This document shows, piece after piece, positions 9,907 to 18,400 of a stretch of DNA of 64,000 nucleotides (position 1 is the stretch's first letter; every line of letters starts with the position of its first letter). Position numbers and translations under genes: made by a program. The notes beneath the pieces were generated by a model. The model did not search any database, was not told the DNA's origin, and saw only the letters and a program-made list of their open reading frames with translations. This DNA comes from Nocardioides abyssi (GTDB lineage: Bacteria; Actinomycetota; Actinomycetes; Propionibacteriales; Nocardioidaceae): assembly GCF_030412915.1 (NCBI RefSeq), contig NZ_JAUHJR010000005.1:1-64000 (forward strand), written 5' to 3'.

Positions 9907-10375
9907 GCGCGTGCCCCCGCCCCAGCACGGCATCCACCTCCACCAGCTCGAGCCCCTCCGGCAGCGCGGCGGCCAACCCGTCGACCTCGTCGAACAGCCC
10001 GGCCGCGTCCCGCTCGGCGACGGCGGTGACCAGCGCCCGCTCCGCACCCTGCTCGGCCTCCGCGACCGGGTCGGCGTACGCCGTGCCGGTGGCGGGCGGC
10101 GGGAGCTCGGCGCGCAGCTGCGCGAGCACCCGCACGTCGGTGCCGTCGCGGGTCGTGGCGCGGGTCAGCAGTGGCAGCACGACCTCGCCGGTCGGCCAGC
10201 CGCGGACCTCCTCGAGGCCCGGCAGGTGCGGCACGGGTCCGCAGTCGGCGACCCGCACGACCCGTCCACGGCGCAGCACGGCGACCCCGCGACCGGCGCC
10301 GGCCCAGGCGACCGAGGCCCACGCAAGCAGGCCCACCACCGCCAGGGCGAGGACGAGGCCGGCCGGTGTGGTCAC
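9893..10375 (-). CDS. small membrane-anchored SPFH/band-7-like protein
   Basis: 160 residues. One N-terminal membrane helix (about residues 5-27) is followed by a compact domain resembling a shortened SPFH/band-7 domain: a VPHLPG turn, alternating strands with TRDGTDVRVLAQLRAEL, a DPVAEAEQ helix and a terminal LELVEVDAVLG strand. The match is weak and by eye only. GTG at 10375 is the start, and a perfect 9+1+9 inverted repeat covers that codon. The gene ends 14 bases inside the antiporter start and may supply an accessory or scaffold for it (inference). Confidence 0.6.
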   Translation of the reverse strand: MTTPAGLVLALAVVGLLAWASVAWAGAGRGVAVLRRGRVVRVADCGPVPHLPGLEEVRGWPTGEVVLPLLTRATTRDGTDVRVLAQLRAELPPPATGTAYADPVAEAEQGAERALVTAVAERDAAGLFDEVDGLAAALPEGLELVEVDAVLGRGHARGAG

Positions 10376-10389
10376 GCTTCAAGCGTGAC
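10371..10389. promoter_or_regulatory. perfect 9+1+9 inverted repeat over a start codon
   Basis: The arms GTCACGCTT and AAGCGTGAC flank a single C and are exact reverse complements. The site covers the GTG start (10373-10375) of the minus-strand SPFH-like gene and sits 84 bases upstream of the plus-strand histidine kinase start, so a repressor bound there could control both directions. No regulator is known for it. Confidence 0.5.
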
Positions 10390-10441
10390 CGACACCCGGC
10401 GCGCACCGAATGGGTGCTGGCACCCATCTCGCCGCCAACAC

Positions 10442-10466
10442 CCCAGAAGCACGCCTTCTGGGAGGG
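10442..10466 (+). promoter_or_regulatory. hairpin merged with the histidine-kinase ribosome binding site
   Basis: CCCAGAAG (10442-10449) pairs with CTTCTGGG (10455-10462) across a 5-base loop. The 3' arm runs directly into GGAGGG (10461-10466), the Shine-Dalgarno seven bases before the GTG at 10474. Folding would partly hide the ribosome site. Confidence 0.4.
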
Positions 10467-10473
10467 TGGACCC

Positions 10474-11430
10474 GTGCGCGGGCTCCCTCTCTACTGGAAG
10501 GTCGTCCTGACCAACGGCGCGGTCTTCCTCGCCGGGACGCTCGCCCTCGCCCTCACGCCGGCCCGGGTCTCCGAGGACGTGCTGGCCTCCGAGGCGGTCG
10601 TGCTCGCCGTCGGGCTGACCGTGATGGTCGTCGTGGACGCCTGGCTGCTGCGCTCCACGCTGCGCCCGGTCGACCGGGTGATCCGCGAGATGGAGACCGT
10701 CGACCTGGTGCGCCCCGGCCGCCGCCTCGACCAGCCGCCCGCAGGCCCCGGCGCCCAGCTCGTCTCCGGCTGGAACGCGCTGCTCGACCGGCTCGAGGCC
10801 GAGCGGGCCGAGGGCTCCGCCAAAGCGCTGGCCGCCCAGGAGGCCGAGCGCCACCGCATCGCCCAGGAGCTCCACGACGAGGTCGGCCAGAGCCTGACGG
10901 TCGTGCTGCTCGGGCTCAAGCGCGCCGAGGACCAGGTGCCGCCGGAGCTGGCCGACGTCGCCGACGACCTCGCGCTCGTGCGGGAGAGCGCCCGCGCCGG
11001 CCTCGACGACGTACGCCGCGTGGCGCGCCGGCTGCGGCCCGGCGTGCTCGAGGACCTCGGCCTGCTCAGCGCGCTGGCCGCGCTGGCCAGCGACTTCACC
11101 GCGCTCGGCCGCGGCCACCTGACGCGCACCACCAGCCCGGGCCTGCCACCGCTGTCGCCGCAGGCCGAGCTCGTGGTCTACCGCGTCGCGCAGGAGGCGC
11201 TGACGAACGTGGCGCGGCACGCGGCGGCCACCGAGGTCGCGCTCTCGCTGACCCGCGTGGGCGACGCGGTCGTGCTCGAGGTCCGCGACGACGGCCACGG
11301 CACCCCCATCGACGAGCCGGGCTCCGGGGTGCTCGGCATGCGCGAGCGGGCCGTGCTCGTCGGCGGGACGCTCGCCATCGACAGCGTTCCCGGCCAGGGC
11401 ACGACGGTCCGGCTGGCGGTGCCCGCATGA
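10474..11430 (+). CDS. NarL-system sensor histidine kinase (HisKA_3)
   Basis: 318 residues. Two membrane helices (about 9-29 and 40-59) enclose only a few extracytoplasmic residues. A HAMP-like linker follows, then a HisKA_3 dimerisation helix with RIAQELHDEVGQ and phospho-acceptor His134, and a HATPase_c domain with EALTNVARHA and DDGHG/GMRERA motifs. The tiny external loop suggests it senses the membrane or an internal signal. The start is GTG with GGAGGG seven bases upstream; longer in-frame versions overlap the divergent gene. It is coupled by ATGA to the response regulator that follows, so the two form a cognate pair. Confidence 0.93.
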   Translation: MRGLPLYWKVVLTNGAVFLAGTLALALTPARVSEDVLASEAVVLAVGLTVMVVVDAWLLRSTLRPVDRVIREMETVDLVRPGRRLDQPPAGPGAQLVSGWNALLDRLEAERAEGSAKALAAQEAERHRIAQELHDEVGQSLTVVLLGLKRAEDQVPPELADVADDLALVRESARAGLDDVRRVARRLRPGVLEDLGLLSALAALASDFTALGRGHLTRTTSPGLPPLSPQAELVVYRVAQEALTNVARHAAATEVALSLTRVGDAVVLEVRDDGHGTPIDEPGSGVLGMRERAVLVGGTLAIDSVPGQGTTVRLAVPA

Positions 11431-12098
11431 GCACGCCGGCCGCCCCGGGCGCCCGCACCCGGATCCTGCTCGCCGACGACCACACGCTGGTGCGCCGCGG
11501 CGTACGCCTCATCCTCGACGCCGAGCCCGACCTCGAGGTCGTCGCGGAGGCCGGTGACGGTGCCGAGGCCGTCGCGCTGCTGCGCGACGTCGAGGTCGAC
11601 CTGGTGGTCCTCGACATCGCGATGCCGCGGATGACCGGGCTGCAGGCGGCGCGGGAGATCAGCCGGCGCCCGCACCCGCCGAAGCTGCTGATGCTCTCGA
11701 TGCACGACAACGAGCAGTACTTCTTCGAGGCACTCAAGGCCGGTGCCAGCGGCTACGTGCTGAAGTCGGTGGCCGACGAGGACCTCGTGGGCGCCTGCCG
11801 GGCGGCGGTCCGCGGTGAGGCCTTCGTCTACCCCGGCGCGATGGGGACGCTGGTGCGCGACTACCTCGACCGGCTGCGCCGCGGCGAGCGGGTGCCGGAG
11901 ACCGTGCTCACCGCCCGCGAGGACCAGGTGCTCAAGCTGGTCGCCGAGGGCGCCTCCACCCGCGAGATCGCCCGGCTGCTGACCATCAGCCCCAAGACCG
12001 TCGAGCGGCACCGCGCCAACATCCTCGCCAAGCTCGGCATGAACGACCGCACCCAGCTCACCCGCTACGCCATCCGCGCCGGGCTCGTGGAGCCCTGA
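11427..12098 (+). CDS. NarL/LuxR-family response regulator
   Basis: 223 residues. The receiver domain has the acidic pair LADDH near the N-terminus, the phospho-acceptor Asp63 (VLDIAMPRM) and the conserved lysine in YVLKSV. A C-terminal LuxR helix-turn-helix (about residues 155-215) contains LTAREDQVLKLVAEG and SPKTVERHRANI. Its ATG overlaps the kinase stop as ATGA (11427-11430), the usual sign of a kinase-regulator pair made in fixed ratio. The target genes are not evident; the closest palindromes are the sites at 10371 and 12162. Confidence 0.95.
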   Translation: MSTPAAPGARTRILLADDHTLVRRGVRLILDAEPDLEVVAEAGDGAEAVALLRDVEVDLVVLDIAMPRMTGLQAAREISRRPHPPKLLMLSMHDNEQYFFEALKAGASGYVLKSVADEDLVGACRAAVRGEAFVYPGAMGTLVRDYLDRLRRGERVPETVLTAREDQVLKLVAEGASTREIARLLTISPKTVERHRANILAKLGMNDRTQLTRYAIRAGLVEP

Positions 12099-12161
12099 CG
12101 CGGGCGGCCGGGTCCCCGATTGGGGCAAGGTCGGGGCCGGTCGGGGTAGTGACGGTCAGGA

Positions 12162-12190
12162 ACGTCCGTCCAGGGACTCGTGACGGACGT
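12162..12190. terminator. possible bidirectional terminator hairpin
   Basis: ACGTCCGTC (12162-12170) pairs exactly with GACGGACGT (12182-12190) around an 11-base loop, between the convergent ends of the response regulator (12098) and the reductase (12233). There is no U-tract, so termination is inferred from position and stem only. Confidence 0.4.
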
Positions 12191-12232
12191 CTCCGACCGT
12201 TATTACTACCCCCGCAGGTGCGCCGGCTCCGG

Positions 12233-12985
12233 TCAGCGACCGCCGCCCACTCGCAGCGTCGTGCCGGTGACGTACGAGGCCTCGGGCGACACCAGCCAGC
12301 CGACCGCGTCCGCGACCTCCCGCGGGTCGCCGGCACGGCCGAGCGGCACGGTCGGCCCGACCCGGGCCAGCCGCCCGGGCTCGCCGGCGTCGGCGTGGAT
12401 GGTGGTGTCGATGATCCCGGGGGCCACGGCGACGACCCGCACGCCGTCGCCGGCCACCTCCTGGGCGAGCCCGACGGTCATCGCGTCGACGCCGGCCTTG
12501 GCGGCGGCGTACTGCACGTACTCCCCCGGCGACCCGGTCGTCGCGGCCACGGACCCGATCGTCACGAGCACCCCGCCGGAGCCGCCGCGGCTGGTCGCCA
12601 TCGCGCGGACCGCCGCGCGGGCGACGTACAGCGCGGAGGTGAGGTTGAGCTCGACGGTGCGGGCGATCACCTCGACGGGGGTGTCGGCGAGCGGGCCGAC
12701 GTGGAGGGTGGCGCCGGCGTTGGAGACCACGCAGGTCAGCGGCCCGGCCTGCGCGAAGAGCCGCTCGACCTGGTCGGGGTCGACCACGTCGGCGCGCACG
12801 AGCGTGCAGGCCGCGCCGAGCGCCTCGACCTCGGCACGGGTGCGCTCGGCGGCGTCCTCGTCGGAGCGGTGGGCGAGCACCAGGTCGTGCCCGTCGCGCG
12901 CGAGCCGGCGGGCGACCGCCGCGCCGATGCCGCGGGTGCCGCCGGTGACCAGGGTGCGTGGCCGCTCGGCCGGGGTCTCGTCCAC
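12233..12985 (-). CDS. SDR-family oxidoreductase (FabG-like)
   Basis: 250 residues. It is a classical short-chain dehydrogenase/reductase with cofactor motif TGGTRGIG, NAG in VVSNAGA, and a catalytic Ser...Tyr-x-x-x-Lys set (GSVAATTG, then YAAAKAG). The C-terminal PLGRAGDPREVADAV and SYVTGTTLRVGGG resemble 3-oxoacyl-ACP reductases, but this signature is shared by many SDRs, so the substrate is open. GTG 12985 is preferred because GAGGA lies seven bases before it; ATG 13003 in the same frame adds six residues and has no ribosome site. It follows the phosphoesterase gene by 36 bases and may share its transcript. Confidence 0.88.
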   Translation of the reverse strand: MDETPAERPRTLVTGGTRGIGAAVARRLARDGHDLVLAHRSDEDAAERTRAEVEALGAACTLVRADVVDPDQVERLFAQAGPLTCVVSNAGATLHVGPLADTPVEVIARTVELNLTSALYVARAAVRAMATSRGGSGGVLVTIGSVAATTGSPGEYVQYAAAKAGVDAMTVGLAQEVAGDGVRVVAVAPGIIDTTIHADAGEPGRLARVGPTVPLGRAGDPREVADAVGWLVSPEASYVTGTTLRVGGGR

Positions 12986-13021
12986 CCGGCCATCCTCACC
13001 CATCCGACCGGGGCCCCGGCC

Positions 13022-14572
13022 TCAGCCGACCGGCCGCAGCACCCCGCTGGAGTCGCGCAGGCCGGCCCGGTCGAGGGTCATCGTGCCGATGGTGAACGGC
13101 TCGGGGTCCACGTGCACCACCTTCGGGATGCCGCTGGGCCGGGTCTGCCACAGCCGCGACCCGTCCGGCGCGTCGGCCCACCGCACGTCGAAGTCGCGCA
13201 GCTGCAGCTCGAGCCGGTCGGCGTGGACGTCGGCCCGCAGGTAGTTGGTCAGGCCGTACTGGAACATCCCGCCGTGCGTCACCTGCACCACCCCGTCGCG
13301 GGCGACCGCGGACACGTCGTGCACCTCGCCGGCGAGGTAGAGGTCGACGCCGTGGTCGCGGAAGGTCCGCCACAGCGCCGAGCCCGCGCCGCCACGGATG
13401 CTGAGACCGCTGGAGCCGCGGGCCTTGTCGACCGGCAGGACGGGCGCATGGCCCTGCACGACGAGCCACTCGACACCGTCGCGCTCGGCGCGGTCGAGCA
13501 CGCGGCGCAGCCACCGCAGCTGGGCCCGGTCCACCTGCACCCGGGCGCGGCGCTCGGTGACGTCGAAGACGTCGAGGGTGACCAGCTGCAGCTCGGGCAC
13601 CGGCCGCACGGCGTACGCCAGCATCTCGTGCCGTGACCCGCGCGGGCGGTCGCGCCACCGCGGGGAGCCGTCGGGCTTGCGGGCGAACCACCGGGCCCAG
13701 GCCTGTTCGTAGGCGGGGACGAGCCGGCGGTCGTCGGCACGCCACGGGTTGTCGCCGAGCTCGTGGTCGCCGACGGCCGGGAGCACCGACAGCCCGCGGG
13801 AGCGGAACCGCTCCAGCCACTGCGGGTAGTACGTCGCCGCCGCCCGCCGCACCGCCCGACGCCGCTCGCGGTGGGTGTCGACCGGGCCGAAGACGCGGGC
13901 GCCGGTCTTGTCGTCGCCCCAGTGGCCCTCGACGAGGTCGCCCGCGACCAGCACGCTGCCCGGGCGCTCGGCGCGGAAGGCGTCCAGCACCCGGCCCAGC
14001 GCGGTGCGGTAGGAGGCGTTGGTGGAGTTCTCCGAGCGGCTCGGGCTCCACGACGTCGGCCCGCGGCGCAGGTCGCCGACGTCGGCGTTGAGGAAGTCCG
14101 GGCTCGAGACGAAGCGGTACGCCGCCGGCTCGGCGCGCCCGCCCAGCGACACCAGCCCGGTGGTGACCGCCCCGGTCCGCCCGGCCGCCGCCTCGACCGC
14201 GACCTGCTCGCCGGCGCCGGCCGTGACGACGAGCGGCACCACCAGCCGCCGCTCCCCCGGGTGCACCAAGCAGCGCAGCTGGTCGCCGTCGGCGGTGATG
14301 CTGGACCGCTCGTGGATGACCGAGCTCGCCGCGCAGCCGTCGGGGACCGCCGTGACCCGGGCGCCGGCCGCGCTCACCAGCAGGACCGTCACCTCGGAGG
14401 ACACCTCGACGTCGACCGAGGCGACCAGCGCGTCGCCGGCCCGGACCGCCACCACCGCGCCCGACCAGCGGATCGCGACCGAGGCCGGCTCGGCGTGGCC
14501 GGGGCCCGCGAGCGCGAGGGTGTTGCACCCGGCGAGGGCCAGGACGGCAGCGAGCAGGCGACGGGGGCGCAC
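13022..14572 (-). CDS. lipoprotein metallophosphoesterase (calcineurin-like)
   Basis: 516 residues. The start is GTG with GGAGG four bases upstream. The N-terminus is a short lipoprotein signal ending LALAGC (Cys16), so it should be anchored on the outer face of the membrane. A beta-rich region (about 25-150) precedes a calcineurin-like phosphoesterase domain with AGDLVEGH, VGDHELGD, VQGHAP and AGEVHD, which supply the expected metal ligands. The first motif is unusual: SSPDFLNAD occupies the place of the usual D-x-H. Likely activity is phosphate mono- or diester hydrolysis outside the cell; no substrate can be named. Confidence 0.82.
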   Translation of the reverse strand: MRPRRLLAAVLALAGCNTLALAGPGHAEPASVAIRWSGAVVAVRAGDALVASVDVEVSSEVTVLLVSAAGARVTAVPDGCAASSVIHERSSITADGDQLRCLVHPGERRLVVPLVVTAGAGEQVAVEAAAGRTGAVTTGLVSLGGRAEPAAYRFVSSPDFLNADVGDLRRGPTSWSPSRSENSTNASYRTALGRVLDAFRAERPGSVLVAGDLVEGHWGDDKTGARVFGPVDTHRERRRAVRRAAATYYPQWLERFRSRGLSVLPAVGDHELGDNPWRADDRRLVPAYEQAWARWFARKPDGSPRWRDRPRGSRHEMLAYAVRPVPELQLVTLDVFDVTERRARVQVDRAQLRWLRRVLDRAERDGVEWLVVQGHAPVLPVDKARGSSGLSIRGGAGSALWRTFRDHGVDLYLAGEVHDVSAVARDGVVQVTHGGMFQYGLTNYLRADVHADRLELQLRDFDVRWADAPDGSRLWQTRPSGIPKVVHVDPEPFTIGTMTLDRAGLRDSSGVLRPVG

Positions 14573-14760
14573 GGGACCTCCAGGGAGCACCGGGGAGCAC
14601 GGACCAGCAGTGCTCCTGGCGGGTCCCGCGGGAGGGCCCGTCGCCGTCGAGCAGCGCTCGGACTTTACCGACGGATCGCGCCTCGTCGCAGGCGAACGGT
14701 CGTGTCGCGGACCACGCCCCTGCCGGGTCCGCGCCCGCTTTCAAGCGTCCGGGGCCGCTT

Positions 14761-15444
14761 TCAGGCGTCGGCGGGGCGCTCGTTGTAGCCCGGCGCGACC
14801 TCCTGGCCGCTGAGCCGCTGGATCGCGGCCATCACCTCGTCGGTGAGCAGGCGCCGCGCGCGGCCCAGGGGTACGCCGTCGTACCGCCCGCGCGGGTCGA
14901 TCGGCTCCCCGAACGCCACGTCGACGTGGACCAGGCGCGGGAGCCGGGCGCCGACGGGCTGGAGCTGCTCGGTGCCGCGCAGCCCCACCGGGACGACCGG
15001 GGCGCCGGCGGTCAGCGCGAGGTGGGCGACGCCGGTGCGGCCGCGGTGGAGGCGGCCGTCGCGGGAGCGGGTGCCCTCGGGGTAGATCCCGAACGCGTCG
15101 CCCCGCGCCAGCACGTCCAGCGCGGTGTCGAGGCTGGCCATCGCCGCCCGGGTGTCGTCGCGGTCGACCGGGAGCATCCCGAGCCCCTCGAACCACGCCC
15201 GCTGCAGCCGCCCGCGCACGCCCGTGCCGGTGAAGTAGTCGGACTTGGCCAGGAAGACCACCGTCCGCGGCACGACGACGGGGATCACCACCGAGTCGGC
15301 GAAGCTGAGGTGGTTGCTGGCCAGGATCACCGGCCCGGTCGGCGGCACGTGGTGCAGGCCGGTGACCGTCGGCCGCCAGACGGCGCGAGCCAGGGGCGGC
15401 ACGACCGCGGAGAGGACGCCGTACACCGACGGTGCGCTGGGCAT
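14761..15444 (-). CDS. PlsC-type 1-acylglycerol-3-phosphate acyltransferase
   Basis: 227 residues. It is a membrane-associated acyltransferase of the LPLAT/PlsC family. The catalytic box NHLSFAD gives His45 and Asp50 (H-x4-D), and YPEGTRSRDG (Glu123) binds the glycerol phosphate. Further conserved parts are a VFLAKSDYF motif and PVVPVGLRG. Known members acylate lysophosphatidic acid in phospholipid synthesis. ATG 15444 was taken as the start; ATG 15456 (four residues longer) is equally possible, and neither has a good Shine-Dalgarno. An 80-base palindrome lies upstream. Confidence 0.85.
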   Translation of the reverse strand: MPSAPSVYGVLSAVVPPLARAVWRPTVTGLHHVPPTGPVILASNHLSFADSVVIPVVVPRTVVFLAKSDYFTGTGVRGRLQRAWFEGLGMLPVDRDDTRAAMASLDTALDVLARGDAFGIYPEGTRSRDGRLHRGRTGVAHLALTAGAPVVPVGLRGTEQLQPVGARLPRLVHVDVAFGEPIDPRGRYDGVPLGRARRLLTDEVMAAIQRLSGQEVAPGYNERPADA

Positions 15445-15497
15445 GCCAGCCAGCATGCTGGTTACCCGCGGGTCGGCCGCATCGCGCGCTGCCGCCG

Positions 15498-15577
15498 CCC
15501 CATGTAACGCGCTGTTCGCCACTGTGTAGGCACGTTGCAGCGTGCCTACACAGCGGCGAACGTTCCGTTACAACGGG
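15498..15577. repeat. 80-base imperfect palindrome
   Basis: All parts share one axis (between 15537 and 15538). CTGTGTAGGCACG (15522-15534) matches CGTGCCTACACAG (15541-15553) exactly. GTTCGCC (15514-15520) matches GGCGAAC (15555-15561), TGTAACG (15503-15509) matches CGTTACA (15566-15572), and CCC at 15498-15500 matches GGG at 15575-15577. It lies in the divergent gap between the acyltransferase and a large membrane-protein gene, where a terminator is not expected. Confidence 0.75.
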
Positions 15578-15676
15578 GCGGGACCCGGGGTGGCCACGCC
15601 GCTGAGCCCGGGTACTCAGCGCGGTTGAGGCCTCGCCCCGATCCGCCGGAGCTCGCTCCCACGGTGGGATGGCGGC

Positions 15677-17950
15677 ATGAGCCCGACCGCCCTCGCCACC
15701 TGCCCGACCTGCGGGTCGAACGTGCCCCTCGACCGCCTCCCCCGCGCGCCGCTGCCGACCTACCCCGGCCACCCGGGCCAGCACCCGCCGCTGCCGACCT
15801 ACCCGGTGCCTGCACCCGCCCCGGCCGCCGGCCCCTCGGCCGGCCCCACGGCCAACCCGGTCGGACCCGGGCGACCAGCACGCCGCGGCCTGTCCGCCCC
15901 GTCGGTCCCCGCGCTGCTGCTCGGCCTCGGCGCACTGTGCCTGCTGGTCGCGGCGGTGGCGTTCCTGGCGGTCGCGTGGTCAGCGCTCGGCGTCGGCGGC
16001 CGCACGGCGGTGCTGGTCGGGCTGACCGGTGCCGCCGCCGGCCTCGGCGTCGTCCTCGCCCGCCGCGGCCTCCGCATCGCGGGCGAGTCGCTGTCGACGG
16101 TCTCGCTCGGCCTGCTCGCGCTCGACGTCGCGGGCGCGGCCTCCGCCGGCTGGCTCGGCGGCGCGGACGGCTCCACCACCGTCGTCGTCGGCGGGCTGGT
16201 CCTCGCGGCCGCCGCGCTGACCTGGCTCCCCACGGGCCTCGGCGCCCCTCAGGTCGTCGCTCCGCTCTCGCTCGTCACGGCCGCCCTCGCCGCGGTCGAC
16301 ACCACCGGTCACCCGCACGTCGTCCCCGCGGTCGCGACCGTCGTCCTGGCCGCGGTCGCCTGGCTCGGCGTCACCGTCGGCGCCCGCCTGCTGCCGTGGT
16401 CGGCCGGCGTCGCCGCGGTCGTCTGCTGGTCCTGGCTCGCGCTCGCCGGCCTGCTCGAGGCCGCGGCGCACCCCTCGCTGTCCGGCCTCTGGGCCGACCG
16501 CCACGCGCTCCCCCTCGTCACCGCCGCCGCGCTCCTCGTCGTCCCGGGCCTGCGCTGGCGACCGGTCCTCGGCGGCACCGCCACCCTGCTGACCCTGGTC
16601 GCCGTGCTGCCCGCCCTCGACGAGGGAGGCACCGCGGCCGGGCTCGCCGCCGTCGTCGCGCTCGCGACGTGGGCGGCCCTCGGCGCGCTGACCCGCGCCG
16701 GCACCACCGCGCCGGTCCGCCTGCCGCTGCTCGTCTCCGCCGCCGGCACCGTCGTCCTGCTGCTGGTCCTGGTCACCGAGGCGGCCACCCGGCTGCTGTC
16801 ACTCGCCGGGCCCGCCGCCGTCGACGCCGCCGTGCGCCTGCCCGCCGACCCCGCCCCGGCGACCCCCGCCCTCGCGCTCGCCGCCGCGCTCGCCCTCGTC
16901 GCGGCGTACGTCGTCGGGGCGGGCCGTGCCGTCCCGCTCCCGGTCTGGGCGGCCGCCGCCCTCGTCGGCACGACCACCACGCTCGCGCTGCTGCCGGTGC
17001 CGCTCGCCGTCGTCGTAGCGCTCCTGGCCGTCGCCGGCCTCGTCGCCGTGCGGGCCCACCTCGTCGCCGGGTTGCTCCTCCTCGCGGCCGTCGTCGTCGC
17101 GCTGCCCAGCGAGGTGCTGACCGTCGGCGCCCTGGCCGCGCTCGTCGCCGGCTGCGTCCTCGTGCTGCACCGCCCGGTCGCGGCGGCGGTGCTGCCCGCC
17201 GCGCTGGCCGGCCTCGTCTGGACGGCGCTCGCGGTCGCCGACGTCGACGTCGCCCAGCGCGGGGTGCCGGTGCTGCTGGCCGTCGCCGCGGTCGCCCTGC
17301 TGCGCCCCCGTCCCGAGCTCGAGGCCGTCGCCGCCGTCTCGGGCGCGGTCGCCGCCGTGCTCGCGGTCACCGGCCCCACGTCGCTGGCCGTGCACCTGAC
17401 CGTCGCAGGCGCGCTCGTGACCACCCACGCCCTGCTCGTCGCCGACCGCCGGGCGCTCGCGTGGCTCGGCGGGCTGCTGCTGGCGGCCGCGACCTGGGTG
17501 CGCCTGGCCGACCTCGGCGTGACCGCGCCCGAGGCCTACACGCTGCCCTCGGCCGCGGCCCTGCTGCTCGTCGGCCTCGCCCACCTGCGCCGACACCCCG
17601 ACGCCCCCACCGGTCCCGCGCTCACGCCCGGCCTGCTGCTGGCCACGGTCCCCACGCTGCTGTGGGTGCTCGCCCTCGAGCCGGTCTCGCTGCGGGCGGC
17701 CCTGCTCGGCGCCGGGTGCCTGGCGCTCGTCCTCGGCGGCACCCACCTGCGGTGGAGCGCGCCGGTCTCGGTCGGCTGGGTGGTCGGCACCGTGCTGGTG
17801 CTGCGGGAGCTCGCGCCGTACGCCGCCGCCACCCCGCAGTGGGTGCTCATCGGCGCCGCCGGCACCGCCCTCACCGTCGTCGGCGTCACCTGGGAGCGGC
17901 GGCTCGGCGAGCTGCGGCGCGCCCAGTCGTACGTCGGCCGGCTGCGCTGA
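15677..17950 (+). CDS. large polytopic membrane protein (SCO7613-like)
   Basis: 757 residues. The cytoplasmic head opens with a half zinc-ribbon CPTCG (residues 9-13) and a Pro-rich linker with two PLPTYP repeats. About twenty hydrophobic segments, rich in Ala, Val and Leu, follow to the C-terminus. The design resembles actinobacterial SCO7613-type membrane proteins and DUF2157-like domains, whose function is unknown. There is no enzyme motif and no charged pair typical of a transporter. The C-terminal 25 residues are charged and probably cytoplasmic. ATG 15677 is the first credible start; the Shine-Dalgarno is weak. Confidence 0.75.
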   Translation: MSPTALATCPTCGSNVPLDRLPRAPLPTYPGHPGQHPPLPTYPVPAPAPAAGPSAGPTANPVGPGRPARRGLSAPSVPALLLGLGALCLLVAAVAFLAVAWSALGVGGRTAVLVGLTGAAAGLGVVLARRGLRIAGESLSTVSLGLLALDVAGAASAGWLGGADGSTTVVVGGLVLAAAALTWLPTGLGAPQVVAPLSLVTAALAAVDTTGHPHVVPAVATVVLAAVAWLGVTVGARLLPWSAGVAAVVCWSWLALAGLLEAAAHPSLSGLWADRHALPLVTAAALLVVPGLRWRPVLGGTATLLTLVAVLPALDEGGTAAGLAAVVALATWAALGALTRAGTTAPVRLPLLVSAAGTVVLLLVLVTEAATRLLSLAGPAAVDAAVRLPADPAPATPALALAAALALVAAYVVGAGRAVPLPVWAAAALVGTTTTLALLPVPLAVVVALLAVAGLVAVRAHLVAGLLLLAAVVVALPSEVLTVGALAALVAGCVLVLHRPVAAAVLPAALAGLVWTALAVADVDVAQRGVPVLLAVAAVALLRPRPELEAVAAVSGAVAAVLAVTGPTSLAVHLTVAGALVTTHALLVADRRALAWLGGLLLAAATWVRLADLGVTAPEAYTLPSAAALLLVGLAHLRRHPDAPTGPALTPGLLLATVPTLLWVLALEPVSLRAALLGAGCLALVLGGTHLRWSAPVSVGWVVGTVLVLRELAPYAAATPQWVLIGAAGTALTVVGVTWERRLGELRRAQSYVGRLR

Positions 17951-18081
17951 GCCGTCGGTCGGCCGCGGGCGGGACACATCCGTTCGATGGCGCGGTGGTG
18001 GACCGGGGTGAGCGCTGCTCAGCGACATTCCCGCGCAATTGAACGATCGTGGCGCCTGGAGGACCCGGAACCACCGAGGGC

Positions 18082-18393
18082 TCAGGACTCGACGGACGGC
18101 GGCTGGAAGAACGCAGCGACCAGGTCGACCTTGCCCGAGGGCCGCAACGGGGTCCCCTCGGCACGGTGGTGCTCGGTGGCGGTGCCCTCGTGGCAGGCGG
18201 GCGGTGAGCCGTCGGCGCGGACGACGCGCCACCACGGCACGGCGCCGCCGTGCTGGGACATCACGTTGCCGACGCGGCGGGGACCGAAGCGGCCGACGGC
18301 GTCGGCGATCGCGCCGTACGTCGTCACCCGGCCGGCGGGCACCGCCTCCACGCAGGCCAGGACCGCCTCGACGTAGTCCTCCGGATGCCGCAC
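18082..18393 (-). CDS. alkyltransferase-like (ATL) DNA repair protein
   Basis: 103 residues. It matches the C-terminal DNA-binding domain of O6-alkylguanine-DNA methyltransferases but carries PWWRV (residues 53-57) where active enzymes have PCHRV, so the acceptor cysteine is tryptophan. That defines the ATL proteins, which flip and bind O6-alkylguanine without repairing it and hand the lesion to nucleotide excision repair. Supporting motifs are GRVTTYGAIAD and RRVGNVMSQ. GTG 18393 is preferred because TAGCGT, a good -10 hexamer, stands seven bases before it, implying a leaderless transcript. In M. tuberculosis a similar gene (Rv3204) lies near adnAB. Confidence 0.92.
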   Translation of the reverse strand: MRHPEDYVEAVLACVEAVPAGRVTTYGAIADAVGRFGPRRVGNVMSQHGGAVPWWRVVRADGSPPACHEGTATEHHRAEGTPLRPSGKVDLVAAFFQPPSVES

Positions 18394-18400
18394 GGGCCCG

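Noticed and set aside
14736-14769. 20-base-period direct repeat CGCTTTCA(A/G)GCGTC at the plsC end
   Set aside because: Only two copies, one over the stop codon; probably a small slippage duplication with no function shown.
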